Shown one piece after another: positions 24,603-34,309 of a stretch of 64,000 nucleotides of DNA. The position numbers and the translations under genes are program-made. The notes below the pieces were generated by a model. It had not been told where the DNA came from. It was given only the letters and a program-made list of their open reading frames with translations, and made no database searches. Source of the stretch: Vaginella massiliensis (lineage in GTDB: Bacteria > Bacteroidota > Bacteroidia > Flavobacteriales > Weeksellaceae); contig NZ_LT593747.1 in the NCBI RefSeq assembly GCF_900089075.1, positions 261,238-325,237 of the forward strand, in the 5' to 3' direction. Positions within the stretch are counted from its first letter, which is position 1. Every line of letters starts with the position of its first letter.

Positions 24603-27600
24603 ATGAGGAGAATATTTGTACTTTTTTTTAGTCTATTCGTTTTTTCGAATCTTTTTTCACAAAGCTTTACTTTACATTGGAAAGGACACCAAGAGGTTCC
24701 TTTGACCAATGGCGAGGTAAAATCGGTTTATAGCTTCGACAGCGACCAGAATTTTATGGTTGGCGAATCTTTTCGTCCTTATTTTATTCATACTGAAGTC
24801 AATAGTTCGCAGTTCGAATATCAGGTATCCGCTATTCAGAAAACCGAATTGAAAGGAAATGATCGAGGTTTTGTTGATTATTATCCAACCTCTTTGCGCG
24901 TTTTGCAACATCACTTTGAAGAAGGAAATCGCATAAATCATATGCTGAAGATTTATCCTTTTGTACAAGAAGGAAACAAATATTATAGAATTGATGGGTT
25001 TCGAATCGATAAAAAAAGTATTTCGAAAAGAAGCTCGAGGGCAAAAAGAGCCTCTACGAATAGCGTATTGAGTGCAGGCGATTGGTACAAAATAAAAGTA
25101 AACAAAACTGGAGTTTATCGATTGGATCGATCTTTTTTTCAGTCGAATGGAATTCCGACTTCGATAGATCCAAGAACGATCAAAATCTACGGTAATGGCG
25201 GTGCGCAATTGCATGCAAATCCGGGCGATTTTCGATACGATGATTTACAAGAAAATGCTATTCGAGTGGTTGGCGAAGAAGACGGAAGTTTTGATGCGAA
25301 TGATTATGTGATTTTTTATGCACAAGGCGCGCATAACTTATATCGAGACCACAATACGACGCTCCAGAATTTATCGCATCGTTATCATCAGTTCGATGAA
25401 GACGCCTATTATTATATCACCGTGGGAGGTGATCGCGGAAAAAGGGTAACGGAAGATCGTATTGATGAAGCACCGTTGAAAAATTTTTCGAGTTTCGATG
25501 ATTATGTTTTTTTCGAACGAGATTCGCTCAACATCAACGAAATGGGTAGGCAATGGGTGAGCCATCCGTTTTTCAACAAACCCAATCAGACTTTTGACTT
25601 GAAGTTGCGCAATCCGTTATCATCTTCGAATGCTTTTTTACGAGTAAGTGTAGTGGGGAAACTCGCTAAAAACAATACCATGCAACTCTCGGCTCTTGAG
25701 TTGAATGAGAATTTTCCGTCTTTTACCAATTCTCAGTTCGATCGAAAAGAAGTGCAATATGCCGTATCGCCTTCTGGGGCTAATTTCACGGTAAACCTGA
25801 ATTATAACAACAATGCAAATCCGGCTGGTTTGGCATTTTTAGACAAAATATCGTTGGCTTATAAAGCGAATTTGAGTTTTGCCAATGAACAGTTCAATTT
25901 TAGATTTTTAGAGGAATTGGCAGCTGTCAATAGTTTTAATTTTTCGGGTATTGCCACCATCTGGAACGTGAGCGACCTTACCAATGCTCGCGAGGTGGTA
26001 GACAATAAATTCAGGCAAACAGAGGATTTTTTTAATGAGTTTGTCGCTTTCAACGAGGCAACTTTGTACCAAGATGTGCAGTTTGTAGAACGAGTGGTCA
26101 ATCAAAACCTGCGTAGTCAGAAAGATGCGACGGCTGTTGTCATTGCGCCCGAAGAGTTTTTGGCAGAAGCACAACGTTGGGCAGATTTTAGAAGACGAAA
26201 CGATAAAATTGAAGTGGCGGTAGCGACCACCAAACAAGTGTACAATGAATTCTCATCGGGTTCACGAGACGCATTTGCCATTCGCGATTATCTAAAATTT
26301 TTGAAAGAAAACAACAATCCCAACTTGCAATATGTTTTGTTGTTGGGAGATGCAACCTATGATCCTAAAAACAGAATCAATATCGGGAAGAATTATATTC
26401 CGACCTTTATTGGATTAAATTCATCAGATTTGAATACTACCTATTCGACAGACGATTATTATACCATGATTGGTGAGCAGGCACAAATTGTGCCAGCCAA
26501 TCAGAACGATGTGGTAGAAGATTATATCTATCATGCCCGACATTTAGCCCTATCGATTGGACGTATACCAGCAGAAAATCTTAGCGAAGCTCGAGCGATG
26601 ATCAGCAAGGTGATTTCGTATTACGAAACCATTCCAGGAAAGGGAACTTCTTTTGGCGATTGGCGTCTGAAAGTGATTACGGTATTGGATGATGAAGCAA
26701 CGGGTAAAAAAGATATCGAAAATCCAAGATTGGATCGACAGTTCGACACAGTATTAAATCCAAGCAACAATGATTTAAATCCAAGCAACAATGATTATTA
26801 CGTTGTAAAGAAATTGTATATGGACGGTTTCGAGCCAGAACAAACTTCGGCAGGAGTGCGGTATCCAAATGTAACGCAGGGTGTGGTCAATGGTTTTGAA
26901 TTGGGTGCCAATTTCATTTCATATTTCGGGCATGGTGGTCCAAGTAGTTGGGCACAAGAGCGGGTGATTGCTTACGAAGACATCTCGAATCTCAGCAATT
27001 TCAATGTGGTATACAGCCGTTTGCCCATTGTTTCTACTATTACTTGTGATTTTACCGTTTGGGATTTGCCACAATATAATTCAGCAGGAGAAGCATTAGC
27101 CAAAAATCCGAACGGAGGCGCTTTGGTGATGCTCACGACAAATCGCCCCATTGGTATTGGGTATGGTCATGATATCAATGAGCATATCCTAAAAGAATTA
27201 TTCAAAAAATCGGGTAATCAAAATGTACCAATTGCTGATGCATTGCGCAGCAGTAAACAAAACTATTCACCGCAATCATCCGACCACAAAGAAGTTGCCA
27301 TTATTGGAGATCCGATGATCGCCTTGGCTCGACCAAAGTTAGACATTAGAATCAATTCTATAAAAGCCAACGGAGAAGAGGTTTCGCAATTGAGAGCGCT
27401 CGATTTTATAACCATCGAAGGAGAAGTGTTGAATGAAAACGATCAGGTATACCAAGGCTTCAACGGAACGGTCACCAACATCATTTACGAAAAAGAAATC
27501 ACAAAACCATTTCTGCGCGTATGGAGTCCGGAAACCTTTAAAGAACAATCGACCATCATCTATAAGGGAAGTGCAAAAGTAGAAAATGGAAAATTTTTGA

Positions 27601-28460
27601 TGGAATATTATATTCCGAAAGACATCAATTACGAAGTAGGAGAAAGAAAATTTGTATTCTACGCCCACAACAACGAGATCGATGCGGTGAAAGTAGAGCA
27701 TTATAAATTGGGCGGTCTCAACGAAGACAATATGAATGATGACGAATTGCCACAAGGAAAATTGTACATGAACAACCTGAATTTTGCAAACGGCGGTATT
27801 ACCGATCGCGATCCCTACCTGGTAGGATGCCTTACCGATAACATGGGCATAAGTGCAACAGGCGCATCTATTGGGCATGATATTGTCGCAACATTGGACG
27901 GAAATATCCAAAACTCATACGTGTTGAATGAATATTATGAGGGGGGTGATAACAATCCTTGTGTCAACAAAAATTTCAAAGATTATCAAAAGGGTCAAGT
28001 GGTGTATCAATTGAAGAATTTGGAATTAGGACAACACACAGTGACCTTAAAATTTTGGGACATCAACAATAATTCGAACACCGCTTCGTTAGATTTTGTA
28101 GTAATGGAAAACGGAAGTGGACAATTGCATATCGATAAGTTACTCAATTGGCCAAACCCTTTTACCAACAACACCTATTTTCATTTCGAGCACAATTGCG
28201 ATAGTGAGTTAGAAGTGTTGGTGCAAATCTTTACCGTGTCGGGTAAATTGGTAAAATCCATCAAACAATATGTAACATCAGAACCCTTTAGAGAAGGGTA
28301 TCGAACCAATAAATATGCAATTCCTTGGGACGGATTGGATGATTTTGGTGACAAAATCGGAAAAGGTGTTTATATTTACAAGGTTAATGTAAAAGGAGTG
28401 AACGGCGAGGTTTGCAAAGGAAGTGCACAAGCCGTAGAGAAATTAGTAATTTTGAAATAA
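24603..28460 (+). CDS. porU: T9SS sortase PorU
   Basis: About 1285 residues. The start at 24603 begins the signal peptide MRRIFVLFFSLFVFSNLFSQ; an in-frame ATG at 24567 is upstream. The protein has an N-terminal Ig-like region, a gingipain-type (C25) peptidase domain with VLLLGDATYDP, SYFGHGGPSSW (His about 777) and STITCDFTVWD (Cys about 815), and a C-terminal FlgD/CTD-like domain ending in YIYKVNVKG. PorU removes the C-terminal signal of T9SS cargo and attaches it to a surface lipid. The cargo in this window (two endonucleases and the delta-60 protein) would be substrates. It is followed by porV with 20 bases between. Confidence 0.95.
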   Translation: MRRIFVLFFSLFVFSNLFSQSFTLHWKGHQEVPLTNGEVKSVYSFDSDQNFMVGESFRPYFIHTEVNSSQFEYQVSAIQKTELKGNDRGFVDYYPTSLRVLQHHFEEGNRINHMLKIYPFVQEGNKYYRIDGFRIDKKSISKRSSRAKRASTNSVLSAGDWYKIKVNKTGVYRLDRSFFQSNGIPTSIDPRTIKIYGNGGAQLHANPGDFRYDDLQENAIRVVGEEDGSFDANDYVIFYAQGAHNLYRDHNTTLQNLSHRYHQFDEDAYYYITVGGDRGKRVTEDRIDEAPLKNFSSFDDYVFFERDSLNINEMGRQWVSHPFFNKPNQTFDLKLRNPLSSSNAFLRVSVVGKLAKNNTMQLSALELNENFPSFTNSQFDRKEVQYAVSPSGANFTVNLNYNNNANPAGLAFLDKISLAYKANLSFANEQFNFRFLEELAAVNSFNFSGIATIWNVSDLTNAREVVDNKFRQTEDFFNEFVAFNEATLYQDVQFVERVVNQNLRSQKDATAVVIAPEEFLAEAQRWADFRRRNDKIEVAVATTKQVYNEFSSGSRDAFAIRDYLKFLKENNNPNLQYVLLLGDATYDPKNRINIGKNYIPTFIGLNSSDLNTTYSTDDYYTMIGEQAQIVPANQNDVVEDYIYHARHLALSIGRIPAENLSEARAMISKVISYYETIPGKGTSFGDWRLKVITVLDDEATGKKDIENPRLDRQFDTVLNPSNNDLNPSNNDYYVVKKLYMDGFEPEQTSAGVRYPNVTQGVVNGFELGANFISYFGHGGPSSWAQERVIAYEDISNLSNFNVVYSRLPIVSTITCDFTVWDLPQYNSAGEALAKNPNGGALVMLTTNRPIGIGYGHDINEHILKELFKKSGNQNVPIADALRSSKQNYSPQSSDHKEVAIIGDPMIALARPKLDIRINSIKANGEEVSQLRALDFITIEGEVLNENDQVYQGFNGTVTNIIYEKEITKPFLRVWSPETFKEQSTIIYKGSAKVENGKFLMEYYIPKDINYEVGERKFVFYAHNNEIDAVKVEHYKLGGLNEDNMNDDELPQGKLYMNNLNFANGGITDRDPYLVGCLTDNMGISATGASIGHDIVATLDGNIQNSYVLNEYYEGGDNNPCVNKNFKDYQKGQVVYQLKNLELGQHTVTLKFWDINNNSNTASLDFVVMENGSGQLHIDKLLNWPNPFTNNTYFHFEHNCDSELEVLVQIFTVSGKLVKSIKQYVTSEPFREGYRTNKYAIPWDGLDDFGDKIGKGVYIYKVNVKGVNGEVCKGSAQAVEKLVILK
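26754..26795 (+). repeat. 21-base perfect tandem duplication inside porU
   Basis: Two identical 21-base units, each encoding LNPSNND, lie back to back and add seven residues in frame. They sit in the peptidase domain before the catalytic His, probably in a surface loop. Confidence 0.95.
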
Positions 28461-28480
28461 AAGAGGAAATATTATAAAGC

Positions 28481-29653
28481 ATGAAAAAATTTACCACAAG
28501 TTTAATGATCTTACTAGCAGGTGTTTCATTTGCTCAGAATGTAAATAATCCAGTGTTAACAGGTGCACCTTTTCTTCGTATCTCGCCAGATGCAAGGGCA
28601 GGAGGTTTGGGTGACCAAGGTGTAGCAACATCTGCAGATAATCATTCACAATATTGGAATGCTGCAAAATATGCTTTCAGTAAAGATTATTCAGGAGTAG
28701 CATTGACCTATACACCCTATATGAATAGTTTGGCAGATGATATCTTTTTGATGAATGCCACTTTCTTTACATTTTTAGGTGCTGAAGAAAGAAGTACCCT
28801 ATCGGCGAGTTTGTACTACTTCAAAATGGGCGATGTTGATCTTTCGCAATTAGTGGGAGAAGACATCGTAGGTATGGGAACAGCCAAACCTAATGAATTC
28901 TCGTTCGACGTAGCGTATGGGCTACGCATGAGCGACAATTACTCTATGGCTGTAACGGGTCGTTTTATTCGGTCAGATTTGTTCAACGGCGTTAGCGACG
29001 GCACAGTTCAACCAGCCAATTCGTTTGCAGTAGATATCGCAGGTTTTTATGAGTCACCAACTATGAGCCTGAGCAACATCGAAGGTAAATTGCGTGCAGG
29101 ATATCAAATCTCTAACTTGGGGCCAAAATTAGACTATTCGAACAGTGAAGAGAACGCTTCTTATTTGCCAACCAATCTAAGACTTGGAGTTGGATACGAT
29201 TTCAAATTTGATGAGTACAACAAAGTAAGCGTTTCTACCGAATTTGCAAAATTGTTGGTGCCAACACCTCAATACGAATTAGACAATGATGGGGAGATTG
29301 TTCCAGGATCATATTACAGACCAAACAAAGGAGTTTTAGAAGGAGTATTCAGCTCTTTTGGTGATGCGCCAGGTGGCGGAAAAGAAGAGTTTCAAGAAAT
29401 TACCTATTCGGTAGGTGCAGAATATTCTTACAACGATGCACTATTCGTTCGTGCGGGTTATTTTCACGAGAGTCCGTACAAAGGAGATCGTCAACACGTA
29501 ACATTGGGTCTAGGGCTTAAATACAATGCATTCTCGTTCGACGCCTCTTATTTGATTCCTACCTCGAATACCAACAACGCATTAGAAAATACATTGCGTT
29601 TTGGTATCGCATGGAATTTTGGTGGAGAAACGCAAAATGTTTACGATTATTAA
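28481..29653 (+). CDS. porV: T9SS outer-membrane channel protein PorV (LptO)
   Basis: 390 residues with a signal peptide (residues 1-18, VSFAQ). It belongs to the PorV/PorQ (FadL-like beta-barrel) family with PFLRISPDARAGGLGDQGVA near the N-terminus and repeated amphipathic strands to the C-terminal FGIAWNFGG. PorV carries T9SS cargo from the translocon to PorU. It is encoded with porU in one operon ending in a strong terminator. Confidence 0.95.
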   Translation: MKKFTTSLMILLAGVSFAQNVNNPVLTGAPFLRISPDARAGGLGDQGVATSADNHSQYWNAAKYAFSKDYSGVALTYTPYMNSLADDIFLMNATFFTFLGAEERSTLSASLYYFKMGDVDLSQLVGEDIVGMGTAKPNEFSFDVAYGLRMSDNYSMAVTGRFIRSDLFNGVSDGTVQPANSFAVDIAGFYESPTMSLSNIEGKLRAGYQISNLGPKLDYSNSEENASYLPTNLRLGVGYDFKFDEYNKVSVSTEFAKLLVPTPQYELDNDGEIVPGSYYRPNKGVLEGVFSSFGDAPGGGKEEFQEITYSVGAEYSYNDALFVRAGYFHESPYKGDRQHVTLGLGLKYNAFSFDASYLIPTSNTNNALENTLRFGIAWNFGGETQNVYDY

Positions 29654-29686
29654 TCATTATTCATATTATACAATTTTATTGTTCAC

Positions 29687-29722
29687 AAAACAGTTTTCGT
29701 GTCACGCGAAAGCTGTTTTTTT
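29687..29722 (+). terminator. Terminator of porU-porV
   Basis: AACAGTTTTCG / CGAAAGCTGTT (one G-T pair) with a short loop is followed by seven T. Confidence 0.85.
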
Positions 29723-29917
29723 ATGATGGATGTTCAAAATTTTAGAAGTAAAGTTAACGATTGTCTGAAGTGTATTTTTCTAAACCTATTATACCAAATC
29801 AGCGTTTAGTGACAAACAAAGCTTGTCCAAAATGCCAACTACCCTTGCCAAAATCATAAGGTGCTAGGTATTCACGATTTACGGGAAGTTTACTATATTT
29901 ACACAAATTTAGAAAGA

Positions 29918-30364
29918 GTGGAAGATTCAGTAAAAACAGATAATTACGAAATTGTAAAACAAGTATTTACAAAATTTTTAGAAGAAAAAGGACACCGCAA
30001 AACGCCTGAGCGATATGCCATATTAGAAGAGATCTACTATACAGATGATCATTTTGATATCGATATGTTGTACATCAAAATGAAAAACAAGAAATATCGG
30101 GTGAGTAGAGCAACGCTGTACAATACGATAGAATTGCTGATGGAGGCAAAATTGGTACGTAAACACCAATTTGGTGACCAACAGGCCCATTACGAAAAAT
30201 CGTATTTCGACAAAAATCACGACCATATCATTCTTACCGATACGGGCGAAGTGTTAGAATTTTGCGATCCACGAATTCAGACCATCAAAAAAACAATCGA
30301 AGAGATTTTCAATATCACGATCGAGAATCATTCCCTTTATTTTTATGGGAAAAAGAATAGTTAA
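29918..30364 (+). CDS. Fur-family transcriptional regulator
   Basis: 148 residues from a GTG start at 29918 ([13 protein letters not shown]). The GTG is preferred to an ATG at 29861 because it gives the usual flavobacterial Fur N-terminus and a -7-like TATATTTA lies just upstream (29894-29901). The winged helix has [16 protein letters not shown] and [12 protein letters not shown], followed by a dimer/metal domain with [16 protein letters not shown] and EFCDPRI. Fur-type repressors sense iron, zinc, manganese or peroxide; the ligands here (HDH, C) do not settle which. The stop is three bases before the next gene, so it leads an operon with the OstA-like gene. Confidence 0.88.
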   Translation: MEDSVKTDNYEIVKQVFTKFLEEKGHRKTPERYAILEEIYYTDDHFDIDMLYIKMKNKKYRVSRATLYNTIELLMEAKLVRKHQFGDQQAHYEKSYFDKNHDHIILTDTGEVLEFCDPRIQTIKKTIEEIFNITIENHSLYFYGKKNS

Positions 30365-30367
30365 CCG

Positions 30368-32029
30368 ATGAGAATTTATTTCACCTTTTTGGTTCTATGC
30401 CTAGGCTTTATCATGGCTTTTGGGCAAGCTAAACCTGGGAAATCTAAGCTGAAGATTCTAAGCAACGAACGCATCGAAGTCGATAAAGACAAGTACAAAG
30501 GAAATCCTTTGCTGGTGGGCAATGTTGTATTGGAACACGAGGGCACAACCCTTGCCGCAGATAGCGTGGTCTATTACAGAGAAGATAATTTTGCAGTTGC
30601 TTGGTCCAACGTTCGCATCAATCAACAAGACAAAACGATTACGGCAGATTATGTAGAATACGATGGCAACACCACCATTGCCAAAGCCAAAGGAAACGCA
30701 AGGTTTACAGATCCAGCCAATACCATTACAGCGCAGGAGATGGATTACAATCGCACTACACAAATTGCCAACGCTCGTGGAAATGTAATCATGATCAATC
30801 CAGAACAGCGAATCGAAACCGAATGGATGGAATACAATCGACTTAGCGGTATTGCACGTTCTACCAGCTTTACGCGAGTTATAGGCAACAACGGCGATAT
30901 TATAGAATCGCAACAGCTGATTTACAATACCAATACGCGGTCTTCAGATTTCGGAGCAGATGTTTACATCACCAATAAAGATTACCTTATATTCTCGAAA
31001 AGCATGTCGAACAACCAACAAACGGGGGTTACGACTTTTAGAGATTATAGTAAAATTACGAATCGGAAAAATCCAACGCAATACATCATTACCTCTAATG
31101 GTAATTTCAACAAAAATACGGGAGAGGCGAATCTCTATCAACAATCTCAGGTTTTTTCGGATGGAAAAATGCTCACAGGCGATACACTTTTTTATAACGA
31201 AAAAACGGGTTTTGGTCGCGGAAAGGGAAATGTTTGGATTGATGATCCACAGGAAAAACGATTCATCAGAGGCGATTACGCTGAAGCTTACCGATTTCTA
31301 GACTCGGCATTTGTGACGAAAAATGCTTACGCTGTGAGGGCGTTCGAAAAAGATTCTTTCTACTTGCATGCCGATACCTTGTTGGTAGTTCGCAGACCAG
31401 ATTCTACCAGCCTTGTAAGAGCATTTCACAAAGTGAGATTCTTCAAATCTAACATCAACGGAAAAACCGACTCTTTGGTTTACAATCAGAAAAATGGCGT
31501 GTTGGAGTTGCTGAAAGATCCGATCGTTTGGAGTGGCGACAATCAAATTACAGGCGATGTGATTTATGGCTACACCAATACCGAGAAAGAAACCCTGGAT
31601 TCGCTGTATGTTTTGGGCGCTGCTTTTGCTATAGCCAAGGTCGACTCACTCCAAGACAAAGAATTCAATCAAGTAAAAGGGCGAAAGATTTTGGCGTATT
31701 ATCTCAACAACAATCTCGATTATGTAAGTGTAGAAGGCAATGCAATGGGATTGGCTTACATGGATGAAGAAGATCCGAAAACCAAAACCAAAGAACGCAT
31801 AGGCATCAACCATTCTACTTGTGGCATCATCGAGGCAGATTTGGTCGGAAGAGAATTGCATATTGTAGCATGCCGAATACAATCGAACGGAAAATTATAT
31901 CCCGAATCTCAATTTCCTGAAGAAATACGCTTCCTGCAAGGATTCAATTGGCGAGGCGAAGAACGGATGTTTCACTGGCGAGATATTTTCTTCGATTACG
32001 AATCCGCTCCAAAAAAAGATAAACCTTAA
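30368..32029 (+). CDS. OstA/LptA-like LPS-transport protein
   Basis: 553 residues with a signal peptide (residues 1-19, MAFGQA). The N-terminal two thirds are OstA-like beta-jellyroll repeats (VYYREDNFAVAWSNVRI; TADYVEYDGNTTIAKAKGNARF; MDYNRTTQIANARGNV), the fold shared by LptA, LptC and the N-domain of LptD. It probably bridges the periplasm during lipopolysaccharide export. It is longer than E. coli LptA (185 residues), as is normal for Bacteroidota OstA-like proteins. It is operonic with the Fur-family gene and with the lipoprotein gene 11 bases downstream. Confidence 0.85.
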   Translation: MRIYFTFLVLCLGFIMAFGQAKPGKSKLKILSNERIEVDKDKYKGNPLLVGNVVLEHEGTTLAADSVVYYREDNFAVAWSNVRINQQDKTITADYVEYDGNTTIAKAKGNARFTDPANTITAQEMDYNRTTQIANARGNVIMINPEQRIETEWMEYNRLSGIARSTSFTRVIGNNGDIIESQQLIYNTNTRSSDFGADVYITNKDYLIFSKSMSNNQQTGVTTFRDYSKITNRKNPTQYIITSNGNFNKNTGEANLYQQSQVFSDGKMLTGDTLFYNEKTGFGRGKGNVWIDDPQEKRFIRGDYAEAYRFLDSAFVTKNAYAVRAFEKDSFYLHADTLLVVRRPDSTSLVRAFHKVRFFKSNINGKTDSLVYNQKNGVLELLKDPIVWSGDNQITGDVIYGYTNTEKETLDSLYVLGAAFAIAKVDSLQDKEFNQVKGRKILAYYLNNNLDYVSVEGNAMGLAYMDEEDPKTKTKERIGINHSTCGIIEADLVGRELHIVACRIQSNGKLYPESQFPEEIRFLQGFNWRGEERMFHWRDIFFDYESAPKKDKP

Positions 32030-32040
32030 CACAGAAATCC

Positions 32041-32517
32041 ATGAAAAAAATTACATTACTCACTTTTATCGTGTTCCTGAGCAGTTGTTATTCTTATCAA
32101 CTCATCGATCCGACCAAAGAAGTTGCAACATCTATGACCAAAGAAACACTCAATACCAACCCCAATATCAGCAAACGCTCGGCAATGCGGGCAGAGAAAA
32201 TGGAAATAATGGGCGAAATTTCTAAGCCGAAAACAACCGAAACAAAAAGCGGTGATCTAAAATTATACATCAAACCAAACGGAATATACAAATTGACTGT
32301 ACAACAAAAGCAGCATCATATTGTAGCGCAGAGTTGGATAGGCGATACCTTGGTAGCATCTCCAAAAGGCAAAGAAAAACAAACCCTCAAATTTCATAAG
32401 AACGACATCGATCAGACGCAAATGTACGATAGAAAATTCAGCAAGCGCAAATCCGACATCATTACGGTAGGCGCATATGCGGTAGCACTTGCTGGACTAA
32501 TTTTTTTGATAATATAA
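32041..32517 (+). CDS. Small hypothetical lipoprotein with C-terminal hydrophobic segment
   Basis: 158 residues: lipoprotein signal with lipobox SSC (Cys at 16), a charged middle region, and a hydrophobic C-terminal stretch (TVGAYAVALAGLIFLII) that could be a membrane helix. No family was recognised. Its stop is directly followed by the ATG of the aminotransferase, so it belongs to the Fur/OstA operon. Confidence 0.7.
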   Translation: MKKITLLTFIVFLSSCYSYQLIDPTKEVATSMTKETLNTNPNISKRSAMRAEKMEIMGEISKPKTTETKSGDLKLYIKPNGIYKLTVQQKQHHIVAQSWIGDTLVASPKGKEKQTLKFHKNDIDQTQMYDRKFSKRKSDIITVGAYAVALAGLIFLII

Positions 32518-33708
32518 ATGAACGGATTAAAAGAACGATTTTTCAAATATCAGGCTCAAACCACCAATTTTGCTTCTGGTTTCGAAGTCGATTATGCCAA
32601 AGGTTCTTACATCTACGGCAAAGACGGAAAGGCGTATTTAGATTTTGTTGCCGGCGTTTCGGTCAATACGTTAGGACATTCGCATCCGCACATCAATCAA
32701 GCGATCAAAAATCAGGTCGATCGTTATATGCATGTAGCTGTTTACGGAGAATATGCGCAAGAAGAACCCGCAAAACTTTGTCAGCGACTTGTGGAGAACA
32801 CAGCCGAAGGATTGGAGCAGGTTTACCTCGTCAACTCTGGAACAGAGGCGGTAGAAGCTTCGCTAAAATTAGCAAAACGTTTTACAGGTCGTCAACAAAT
32901 CATATCATTTCACAAAGCCTATCATGGTAATACACATGGTTCACTAAGCGTTTCGGGAGACGAGCGAAAGAAAGCAGCCTTCCGTCCTTTGTTACCCGAA
33001 GTGTATTTTATTCATTTCAACGATGTTGATGATTTACAATATATTACCGAAAAAACTGCTGGAGTAATTCTAGAAACGATTCGTGGAGCTTCGGGGTTTA
33101 GATTACCTGAAAATGACTACCTGAAAAAACTGAAACAACGTTGCGACGAAGTTGGAGCATTGTTGATTTTCGATGAAATACAACCAGGTTTCGGACGCAC
33201 GGGCAAATTATTCGCTTTCGAACATTATGGGGTCACGCCTCACATTTTGGCTATGGGTAAAGGCATGGCGAGCGGTTTGCCAATAGGCGCATTTATGAGT
33301 TCTAACGAAATTATAGGGACGCTAAAAGAAAATCCGCAATTGGGACATATCACGACATTCGGTGGGAATCCTGTGGTTGCGGCAGCAGCCAATGCCTTAT
33401 TGGATGTGTTGTTGGAAACCGATATCATGCAAGATATCGAGCGTAAAGAAAAATTGTTTCGTACCCATCTGAATCATCCTAAAATAAAAACCATTCACGG
33501 TAGAGGTCTCATGTTGGCACCAGAACTTTCTTCGCCAGAATATGCTCTGCGCGTCGCTGCCGAATGCATGAACAGAGGGCTGATACTTTTTTGGTTGATG
33601 TACAGTATAGAAAATTTGCGCATCACGCCGCCGATCAATATTTCGGACGAAGATATCATAAAAGGTTGTACCATCATCCATTCGGTGTTGGACGATCTTG
33701 AGGAATAA
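32518..33708 (+). CDS. Class III PLP-dependent aminotransferase
   Basis: 396 residues of the acetylornithine/ornithine aminotransferase branch. Visible motifs are the PLP-phosphate loop region NSGTEAVEASLKLA, LIFDEIQPGFGRTGK (Asp that binds the pyridine nitrogen) and the PLP lysine in ILAMGKGMASGLPIGAF. Its exact substrate is uncertain: no arginine-biosynthesis genes are nearby, and the gene follows LPS-related genes. It has no spacer from the preceding lipoprotein gene, which suggests coupling. Confidence 0.88.
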   Translation: MNGLKERFFKYQAQTTNFASGFEVDYAKGSYIYGKDGKAYLDFVAGVSVNTLGHSHPHINQAIKNQVDRYMHVAVYGEYAQEEPAKLCQRLVENTAEGLEQVYLVNSGTEAVEASLKLAKRFTGRQQIISFHKAYHGNTHGSLSVSGDERKKAAFRPLLPEVYFIHFNDVDDLQYITEKTAGVILETIRGASGFRLPENDYLKKLKQRCDEVGALLIFDEIQPGFGRTGKLFAFEHYGVTPHILAMGKGMASGLPIGAFMSSNEIIGTLKENPQLGHITTFGGNPVVAAAANALLDVLLETDIMQDIERKEKLFRTHLNHPKIKTIHGRGLMLAPELSSPEYALRVAAECMNRGLILFWLMYSIENLRITPPINISDEDIIKGCTIIHSVLDDLEE

Positions 33709-33740
33709 AAAAATCGGCAAGTGAAAACTTGCCGATCTTT
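33709..33740. terminator. Bidirectional terminator
   Basis: A perfect ten-base stem (ATCGGCAAGT / ACTTGCCGAT) with a GAAA tetraloop lies between the aminotransferase and the convergent ssb gene. Confidence 0.9.
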
Positions 33741-33751
33741 GTTTTTAAAAA

Positions 33752-34078
33752 CTACAAAAGCAGCAATTCGTTTACCACGATTTCGGTGAAATTACGTTTT
33801 TCGCCTTTGGCGTCTTCATAATCGCGGTAAGTCAATTTACCTTCCACAGCAACTTCTTTCCCTTTGGTTAGATGTTTTTCTACAATTTCGGCAAGTTTGT
33901 CCCAAACGACCAAGTTGTGCCACTGCGTATTGGTGATTTTCTCTCCGCGAGCATTCACATACGACTCATTGGTTGCGATGCTAAAACGAGCTAACTTTTT
34001 GTTATTTTCAAAAACCTTCACTTCAGGAGCATTTCCAACGTTCCCGATCAATCTTACTGAATTTCTTAATGTTTGCAT
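33752..34078 (-). CDS. ssb: Short single-stranded DNA-binding protein
   Basis: 108 residues covering one OB-fold: SVRLIGNVGNAPEV, ARFSIATNE, TQWHNLVVWDKLAEIVEKHL and KEVAVEGKLTYRDY. It ends shortly after the fold in ELLLL and lacks the Gly/Pro-rich linker and acidic C-terminal tip through which housekeeping SSB recruits repair proteins. It may be a second, accessory SSB, with a full-length one elsewhere in the genome. Confidence 0.92.
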   Translation of the reverse strand: MQTLRNSVRLIGNVGNAPEVKVFENNKKLARFSIATNESYVNARGEKITNTQWHNLVVWDKLAEIVEKHLTKGKEVAVEGKLTYRDYEDAKGEKRNFTEIVVNELLLL

Positions 34079-34225
34079 GGCGATAAAAATTTAATGTTAT
34101 TGTGCTGCCAATTTACTAAATAAAATGATATAAATCAGTATTTTAACAAATTTTCAAGCAATCCTATAGCATTTGATGAAATGTTCGACTTACTGATTTT
34201 ATTTTTAAGGTAGAAAATAGAGGTA

Positions 34226-34269
34226 TAAAAAACATCGGTTGTTTTGGCGAATGCATCAACAACCGATGT
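34226..34269 (-). terminator. Terminator of the delta-60 gene
   Basis: A perfect 12-base stem (ACATCGGTTGTT / AACAACCGATGT) around a 14-base loop, followed on the minus strand by a T run. Confidence 0.85.
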
Positions 34270-34309
34270 TCAGAGTTCAATCGAAATAGTTAGTGTCTAG
34301 GCAGAGCGA

